A stretch of 64,000 bases of DNA from Pseudomonadota bacterium (GTDB taxonomy: Bacteria > Desulfobacterota > Desulfarculia > Desulfarculales > Desulfarculaceae), in the NCBI GenBank assembly GCA_018896025.1, contig JAHIND010000031.1:1-64000 (forward strand), in the 5' to 3' direction. The notes beneath the pieces are model-generated. The model saw nothing but the letters and a program-made list of their open reading frames with translations, was not told the origin of the DNA and made no database searches. Position 1 is the first letter of the stretch. Each line of letters starts with the position of its first letter. A program made the position numbers and the translations under genes. Positions 59,442 through 64,000 of the stretch are shown here, piece by piece.

Positions 59442-60983
59442 ATGCGTAAACACCAAGCACTTCTTTTGGCCACGGCCCTGCTGGCCGGTCTGGGCCTGAT
59501 CCTGTTGGGCGGCTGCGCCGGCAGCCAGCAAAACAACGCCCGCTGGCTGCAACGCGGCGAGGCCGAGGCCCTGCTGGCCGCCCATTCGGCCACTCCGGAA
59601 AAAAGCCCCGACCCCGACCGCATGCCCGCCACGGCAAGCGATATGGAGGCCCAGGGCGACATCATGGCCTCCCAGGGCTCCATCTACAACGCCATGAACA
59701 ACTACCGCCTGGCCCTGAAGGAGGCCAAGGGCCCCAGCCGTCAGCGCCTGGAAGGCAAGCTGGCTGGGCTGGACCTGCGCATGGGCCGCTACGAAGAGGC
59801 CCAAAAGAGCTTCGCGCGCCTCTGCGCCCAGCAGCCGGGCAACGCGGTGTTCTGGCAGGGCCAGGGCCTGTGCCAGATGGGCCTGGGCGATCTGGCCGGG
59901 GCGGAAAAATCCCTGACCCGAGCGGTGAGCCTGGACCCCTCCCTGTGGCGGGCCCAGAATCTCTTGGGCGTGATTCACAACCGCCGGGGCCAGCCCCGCC
60001 AGGCCATGAACGCCTTCCGCTCCGCCTTGCAATCGCGCCCCAACAACCCGGCCCTGTACAACAACCTGGCCCTGGCCCTGGCCATGGCCGGGGACCTGCG
60101 CGGCTCCGAGGCCAGCCTGCGCCGGGCTCTGGCCCTGGACCCGGAGCACCGCCTGGCGGCCAACAACCTGGGGCTCTTGCTGGCCCGCCAGGGGCGCGAC
60201 GACGAGGCCTTCCAGGTATTCGCCCGCTCCCAGGGCGTGGCCAAGGCCCACAACAACATGGGGGTCATCCTGGCCTGGCAGGGGCGCACCCCCCAGGCCC
60301 AGGAGCAGTTCCGCTTGGCGGTGCAAACCCTGCCCCGCTACTATCCCCTGGCCACCCGTCACCTGGCACAACTTGGGGGGCAAAAGGCCCAGCCGGTTAG
60401 CCGGCTGGCGGCCCAGCCCATGACCCCTCTGTCCGAGCGCGCCTACACCCAAAAGGCGACACTCCGCCCGACCCAGGGCTATGTCCAGGCCAAGGCCAAG
60501 ACAGTGGCCAAGACCAAGCCGGTGGCCACCCCCAGTCCCAAGGCGCTTCCCCAAGCGCCCGCCCTGGCGGCCAAGCCGGCAGCCAAGCCGCCCGCCCAGC
60601 GGCCAGTGGGCGCCAAGCCCCTGGCTCTGGCCAAGCCCAAGCCCCAGGCCAAGCCCGCGCCCTTGAACAAACAGCAGCGCATGGCCCAGCAAGCCGCCGA
60701 AGCCAAGGCCATGGCTCAGGCCAAGGCCGAGGCGCAGGCCAAAGCCAAAAAGGCTGAAGCCAAGGCGCAGGCCAAGGCAGAAAAGGCCGAGGCCAAGCCC
60801 GCCGCCCCTCCGGTCAAGCCCGCGGCCGCTCCCGTGGTGGGCGCGGCCAAACCGGCCGCCGCGCCAACCCAGGCGGACGGCAAAGCCCAGGGCCTGTGGA
60901 TGCGGGCCGACGGCTCGCTGAGCTACGGCCCCATGCCCGAGGGCGGCAAGCCCTTCGGCGTGGTCTACGGATCTACTGACTGA
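59442..60983 (+). CDS. tadD: TPR lipoprotein of the Tad system (TadD) with repetitive C-terminal tail
   Basis: 513 residues with a lipoprotein signal (LGLILLGGC, Cys25). TPR repeats span about 65-310 (FWQGQGLCQMGLGDLAGAEKSL, LYNNLALALAMAGDLRGSEASL). The tail (about 340-480) is a low-complexity Ala/Lys/Pro region with repeated AKA and KPA units, followed by a short conserved-looking end (GLWMRADGSLSYGPMP). TadD serves as an outer-membrane pilotin-like factor for the secretin in Aggregatibacter. The extended tail is longer than in typical TadD. It is the last tad gene, before a hairpin. Confidence 0.85.
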   Translation: MRKHQALLLATALLAGLGLILLGGCAGSQQNNARWLQRGEAEALLAAHSATPEKSPDPDRMPATASDMEAQGDIMASQGSIYNAMNNYRLALKEAKGPSRQRLEGKLAGLDLRMGRYEEAQKSFARLCAQQPGNAVFWQGQGLCQMGLGDLAGAEKSLTRAVSLDPSLWRAQNLLGVIHNRRGQPRQAMNAFRSALQSRPNNPALYNNLALALAMAGDLRGSEASLRRALALDPEHRLAANNLGLLLARQGRDDEAFQVFARSQGVAKAHNNMGVILAWQGRTPQAQEQFRLAVQTLPRYYPLATRHLAQLGGQKAQPVSRLAAQPMTPLSERAYTQKATLRPTQGYVQAKAKTVAKTKPVATPSPKALPQAPALAAKPAAKPPAQRPVGAKPLALAKPKPQAKPAPLNKQQRMAQQAAEAKAMAQAKAEAQAKAKKAEAKAQAKAEKAEAKPAAPPVKPAAAPVVGAAKPAAAPTQADGKAQGLWMRADGSLSYGPMPEGGKPFGVVYGSTD

Positions 60984-60996
60984 CGAAATGAGAGCC

Positions 60997-61036
60997 CCCC
61001 GTAGCGGACCCCAAGGCGCTTGGGCCCGCTACGGGG
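60997..61036. terminator. GC-rich hairpin between convergent tadD and btuB
   Basis: CCCCGTAGCGG (60997-61007) pairs perfectly with CCGCTACGGGG (61026-61036), with CCCAAG/CTTGGG inside. No T-run follows on either strand, so bidirectional termination is uncertain. Confidence 0.5.
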
Positions 61037-61052
61037 AGCGTTGGAGGGCTGA

Positions 61053-62915
61053 TTAGAACTCGGCCCGCAAGCCGATGAACCCGCTGAGGCCCAGGGTGCT
61101 GTAGTCGGCGATCTCCACGTAGTCCTCGTCGAACAGGTTGACCACGTTGCCGTAAACGCTGAGCCACTTGGTGAGCTTGTAGGTGGCCGCGGCGTTCACG
61201 GTGATGTAGGAGTCCACCTCGCCGGTGTTGGCCGCGTCGGTGTAGCGGTCACCCACGTACAATCCCCACACCCTGATGTTCAGGCGGTCGCCCATGAGAG
61301 GCAGGCGCACGCCCAGGGTGCCCTTGTCCCGGGGGTTGTAGGCCAGGTCCTTGTCGGTGCTCTGGTCCTGGGCGTCGGTGTAGGTCCAGGAGAAGTCCAC
61401 CGCCAGCCAAGACAGCAGGTGGGCCTTGGCGTAGAACTCCAGGCCCTGGCTCTTCACCTCGTCCAGGTTCTCATAGGTCCAGGTGTTCATGTCGAAGCTG
61501 ATCAGGTCATCGGTCTGGATGTTGAAGTAGGTCAGGCCCAGCTCGATGCGCTTGTTCCACAACAGCTGCACCACGCCCAGGTCCCAGCCCTTGCTCTTCT
61601 CCGGGTCCAGATCCTTGTCGCCGTAGGGGCTGTAGAGCTGGTACAGGCTGGGGGCCTTGAAGCCGGTGCCGTAGGTGCCCTTGAAGGTGGTGCCCGTGGC
61701 CGCCAGGTTGTAGGAGGCGCCCACCCGCCAGGTGGTGTGGCCGCCGAAGTCGTCGTGATGGTCGTTGCGCACGCCGCCCAGGAGGTAAAGCCCCTCCAGC
61801 ACCTTGAGCTGGTCTTGCAGATAGAAGCTCAGGGTGTCCACGCTCTGCTGGCCCAGGCTGTCCCAGGTGGTGCTGTATTCGCCCTGCTCCTGCTGCCAGT
61901 TCACCCCCAGGGTGACGGTGTTGATGTCCTTGTAGAGCAGGTTGTGCCGCCACTGGGCGGTGGTCAGGTAGGACTTGTAGGTGGAGTCGTCGCTGTAGTC
62001 GTGATCCACCGAGCCGTAGGAGAAGGTCAGCTTGTGGTTCCACCAGGCAAAGGGCGAGTTGGTCAGGCCCACGATGCCGGTGTAGGACTCGGTCTTCACG
62101 TTGTCGGCGGTGTCTGCGTATTTGCCGTTCACGTAGCCGTCGTAGTCCATGTCGGCCTTGTTGTAGTAGCCGATCATGAAGACTTCGGTGTTGTCGTTGA
62201 TGTCAAAGCCAAAACGCCCGTTGAACTGGTAGGCGCTGTAGGGGTCGTCCTCGCTGCCGTCCTTCACCTTGGAAACGCCGTCGGTGCTGATGCCGCCGCC
62301 GGAGAGCATGAAGTTGAAGCGGTCTATTTGGCCCTGGGTGCCGGCAGTGCCCTGCCAGGTGCCGTAGGAGCCATACCCGGCCGAGGCCCAGCCGCTGGGC
62401 GCTCCCTGGCCGCGCTTGGTTCTGATGTTCACCACGCCGGCCATGGCGTCGGAGCCATAGAGGGTGGACTGGGGGCCCTGCACCACCTCGATCTGGGAGA
62501 TGCCGCCGGTGAGCAGGTTGGCCATGTCCATGCCCCCGCTGGTGCTGATGGGATCAGCCAGGCGCACCCCGTCCAGCATGAGCTGGGTCTGGCCCGCCTG
62601 GGTGCCCCGCATGGTCAGGCTGGAAACTCCGCCGAAGGGGCCGTTGCTGCGGATGTACACGCCGGGCACGTCGCGCAGGGCGTCCATCAGGCTCCACTGG
62701 GCCTTTTCCTTGATTTCCAGGTCGGTCACCACAAAGGTGGTGGAGGGGACTTTGTTGATGTCTTCCTCGGTCATGGTGGCAGTGACCACCATCTCGCCTT
62801 GGTGCACCGCCTTGGCCTTGCCTTCTTCCTCGGCGGTGGCCTCCGCGGCCCAAACCGGCACGGCCTGAGTGGCCATCAGGGCCAGTCCGGCCAATATAAC
62901 CAGCGACTTCCTCAT
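61053..62915 (-). CDS. btuB: TonB-dependent receptor, probably for cobalamin (BtuB)
   Basis: The 620-residue outer-membrane protein has a signal peptide (ending QAVPVWAAE), a TonB-box-like EEDINKVPSTTFVVT region, a plug domain (about 50-160: GGVSSLTMRGTQAGQTQLMLDGVRL, IEVVQGPQSTLYGSDAMAGVVNI) and a 22-strand barrel ending in Phe (GLRAEF). The length is that of BtuB. Ligand assignment rests mainly on the two cobalamin riboswitches directly upstream and on the adjacent cobQ gene. The GGGAGGA site at 62921-62927 lies next to the second riboswitch. Confidence 0.9.
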   Translation of the reverse strand: MRKSLVILAGLALMATQAVPVWAAEATAEEEGKAKAVHQGEMVVTATMTEEDINKVPSTTFVVTDLEIKEKAQWSLMDALRDVPGVYIRSNGPFGGVSSLTMRGTQAGQTQLMLDGVRLADPISTSGGMDMANLLTGGISQIEVVQGPQSTLYGSDAMAGVVNIRTKRGQGAPSGWASAGYGSYGTWQGTAGTQGQIDRFNFMLSGGGISTDGVSKVKDGSEDDPYSAYQFNGRFGFDINDNTEVFMIGYYNKADMDYDGYVNGKYADTADNVKTESYTGIVGLTNSPFAWWNHKLTFSYGSVDHDYSDDSTYKSYLTTAQWRHNLLYKDINTVTLGVNWQQEQGEYSTTWDSLGQQSVDTLSFYLQDQLKVLEGLYLLGGVRNDHHDDFGGHTTWRVGASYNLAATGTTFKGTYGTGFKAPSLYQLYSPYGDKDLDPEKSKGWDLGVVQLLWNKRIELGLTYFNIQTDDLISFDMNTWTYENLDEVKSQGLEFYAKAHLLSWLAVDFSWTYTDAQDQSTDKDLAYNPRDKGTLGVRLPLMGDRLNIRVWGLYVGDRYTDAANTGEVDSYITVNAAATYKLTKWLSVYGNVVNLFDEDYVEIADYSTLGLSGFIGLRAEF

Positions 62916-62941
62916 TAAATTCCTCCCTCGAGGTTGCGGAG

Positions 62942-63080
62942 CTGGATGGGTCTTCCGGCTTGGGGCGTCCTACCGGCCCGCCTTCCCATCGCGCCTAGCG
63001 CGACAGTGGCTTGTTGGGCTTTCGTTCCCCTCACGGCTGCGGGGCAGCGGGCGAATCTCACGCCACTTCCACGCATCCAG
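62942..63080 (-). promoter_or_regulatory. Cobalamin riboswitch, btuB-proximal copy
   Basis: On the minus strand CTGGATG (63074-63080) pairs with CATCCAG (62942-62948) to close the element. Inside are the conserved blocks GGAAGTGGCGTGAGA, CCCGCTGCCCCGCAGCC, GCCACTG (63001-63010 region), GGGAAGG and the B12-box-like AAGCCGGAAGACC. It ends about 15 bp before the btuB ribosome binding site, with CCTC next to GAGGGAGG, so translational control by hiding the site is likely. Confidence 0.88.
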
Positions 63081-63142
63081 TCCGATATGCCGGGAGGCGT
63101 CCGCCTCCCACTTTGCCCCGGTAGCCATCCGGGGCTAACCAT

Positions 63143-63174
63143 AAAAAAACCCCCGTTCCTTGCGGAACGGAGGG
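63143..63174 (-). terminator. Intrinsic terminator between the two riboswitches
   Basis: On the minus strand a hairpin (CCGTTCC with GGAACGG, extended by C/G pairs, loop GCAA) is followed by seven T residues. It is the expression platform expected for the upstream cobalamin riboswitch. Confidence 0.88.
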
Positions 63175-63263
63175 ACTGCACCCAGTTTGCTTGATCTCCC
63201 CAGCCGAAGCCGGGCGGCCCATGATGGCCGCCAACACCGGTCGCCGCCGGCCTGGACTTCGGT

Positions 63264-63425
63264 GGAAACGGTAGGTCTTCTGGCTCCCGGATCATCCTCG
63301 GGCCGCGCCTTCCCACCGTCCTGATGAACGGCAGTGGCTTGTGGCAGCCTTTGTCCCCGGTTACAGCGGCGGGACCGCGACGGTATCGCACCGTCTTCCC
63401 TATTAAGCCTCGCGGCGCCGTTTCC
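63264..63425 (-). promoter_or_regulatory. Cobalamin riboswitch, upstream copy
   Basis: GGAAACGG (63418-63425) and CCGTTTCC (63264-63271), read on the minus strand, form a perfect closing stem. Between them are AGGGAAGACGGTGCGATA, GCGGTCCCGCCGCTGTAA, GCCAC, GCCACTG, GGGAAGGCGC and the B12 box AGCCAGAAGACCTACC. All conserved cobalamin riboswitch blocks are in order. Confidence 0.95.
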
Positions 63426-63440
63426 TCTATGTTGCCTTAT

Positions 63441-63469
63441 CTCCTACGCCAGAGTTCCTGCCTCGTCAA
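63441..63469 (-). promoter_or_regulatory. Candidate promoter of the riboswitch-btuB transcript
   Basis: On the minus strand TTGACG (63464-63469) and TAGGAG (63441-63446) are 17 bp apart, with an expected start near 63434, just before the upstream riboswitch. The -10 is weak; readthrough from cobQ is an alternative. Confidence 0.4.
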
Positions 63470-63471
63470 GT

Positions 63472-64000
63472 TTATTCTCCGGCCGCCACCGGCTCCAGCA
63501 AACCTTCCAGGTTCAGGTGTTGCTCCAGCAGGTCGGCCAGCAGATCGAACTGCTTTTCGCGGAAAGCGGCGTAATCATCGGCCTGTTCCGGGGCCGCGCC
63601 GCCCCTGGCCCAGGCCAGCAGGGACGAACGCAAGTCGTCGTTGTCCAGGACCCCGTGCAAATAGGTGCCCACCACCCGGCCGTCGGGGCTCACCTGCCCC
63701 TCGTCCTGGTCGGCCCCTTGCCCCAGAACCTGGGTCAGGCGGAAGGCGGGGCGGCCATGGCCCTGGGGCTCGGTGCGGCCCATGTGGATTTCGTAGCCGG
63801 AGACCTCGCCGGGCACCGCGAAGGGAAGGCTCTCTGTGCAGGCGGCCCGCACCTGGGTGGTGGTCTTGTCTCCGGCCATGACCGTGGACACGGGCAGCAG
63901 GCCCAGGCCCGCTTCCGAGCCGGGCGGCCCCTCCACCCCCTGGGGATCGGCGATCTCCCCGCCCAGAAGCTGGTAGCCGCCGCACAGGCCCAGCACCTTG
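63472..64000 (-). CDS. cobQ: Cobyric acid synthase, C-terminal part (cut by window edge)
   Basis: The frame stays open to the window edge and encodes the last 175 or so residues. VLGLCGGYQLLG carries the nucleophile Cys of the class I glutamine amidotransferase domain typical of CobQ/CobB enzymes, followed by GYEIHMGRT and the catalytic His in VGTYLHGVLDND; these match CobQ rather than CobB. CobQ amidates adenosylcobyrinic diamide at four positions in cobalamin synthesis. The gene reads toward the btuB riboswitches, only about 45 bp away, so cobalamin synthesis and uptake genes adjoin. Confidence 0.9.
   Translation of the reverse strand, partial: KVLGLCGGYQLLGGEIADPQGVEGPPGSEAGLGLLPVSTVMAGDKTTTQVRAACTESLPFAVPGEVSGYEIHMGRTEPQGHGRPAFRLTQVLGQGADQDEGQVSPDGRVVGTYLHGVLDNDDLRSSLLAWARGGAAPEQADDYAAFREKQFDLLADLLEQHLNLEGLLEPVAAGE

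Noticed and set aside
60997..61036. Hairpin considered as a confident bidirectional intrinsic terminator
   Set aside because: The stem is strong but lacks a T-run on either strand; kept only as a moderate call.

Overview
The window is one stretch of a high-G+C chromosome with bacterial operon architecture: ATGA and TTGA overlaps, GGAGG-type ribosome binding sites, sigma-70 and sigma-54 promoters. The gene mix is typical of Desulfobacterota (the former Deltaproteobacteria), perhaps near Desulfarculales. It includes cytochrome bd oxidase, indolepyruvate:ferredoxin oxidoreductase with a phenylacetate-CoA ligase, many NtrC-type regulators, large PAS/GAF kinases and a Tad pilus. That placement is inferred from gene content; no rRNA or tRNA is present to confirm it.

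Layout. 1-390: tail of an IS481/IS3-type transposase, then two tandem copies of a dispersed non-coding repeat; a third, inverted copy lies at about 32.1 kb. 391-5.9 kb: MltF-like transglycosylase, cydAB, a CBS-ACT protein and a DUF2461 protein. 6.0-10.2 kb: succinate-semialdehyde dehydrogenase and the phage-shock module (pspF divergent from pspABC, with a clear sigma-54 promoter). 10.2-13.7 kb: a 1177-residue hybrid histidine kinase. 14.0-25.0 kb: a leftward block for uptake and anaerobic oxidation of amino acids (livHMGF, paaK, livK, a class III nucleotide cyclase, iorA, iorB). 25.1-34.1 kb: HdeD-like protein, CLC antiporter, LpxL-like acyltransferase overlapping an enolase-superfamily epimerase, a V4R-GAF-HD-GYP protein and a GGDEF-EAL protein. 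34.1-35.0 kb: a long non-coding region with a strong palindrome.

35.0-43.9 kb: gadC, gadB, a predicted exported glutamine-amidotransferase-like protein fused to an F5/8C (discoidin) domain, a 1007-residue exported protein of unknown function and a PEGA-domain protein. The first three genes suggest an acid-resistance or GABA-producing module fed by glutamine hydrolysis; this is an inference. 44.2-49.2 kb: a TetR regulator, a soluble histidine kinase, a membrane sensor with an H-box but no ATPase domain, a receiver-only protein and an NtrC-family activator. 49.2-61.0 kb: a complete Tad/Flp pilus locus. The flp promoter has a sigma-54 -24/-12 element with adjoining perfect palindromes upstream, so the preceding regulators probably control the pilus. 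61.0-64.0 kb: a BtuB-type TonB receptor preceded by two tandem cobalamin riboswitches separated by an intrinsic terminator, then the end of cobyric acid synthase (cobQ).

The best candidates for new biology are the double cobalamin riboswitch, the gadC-gadB-exported amidotransferase cluster and the catalytic-domain-less kinase partner in the presumed Tad control relay. All calls come from reading the sequence; no database search was run.
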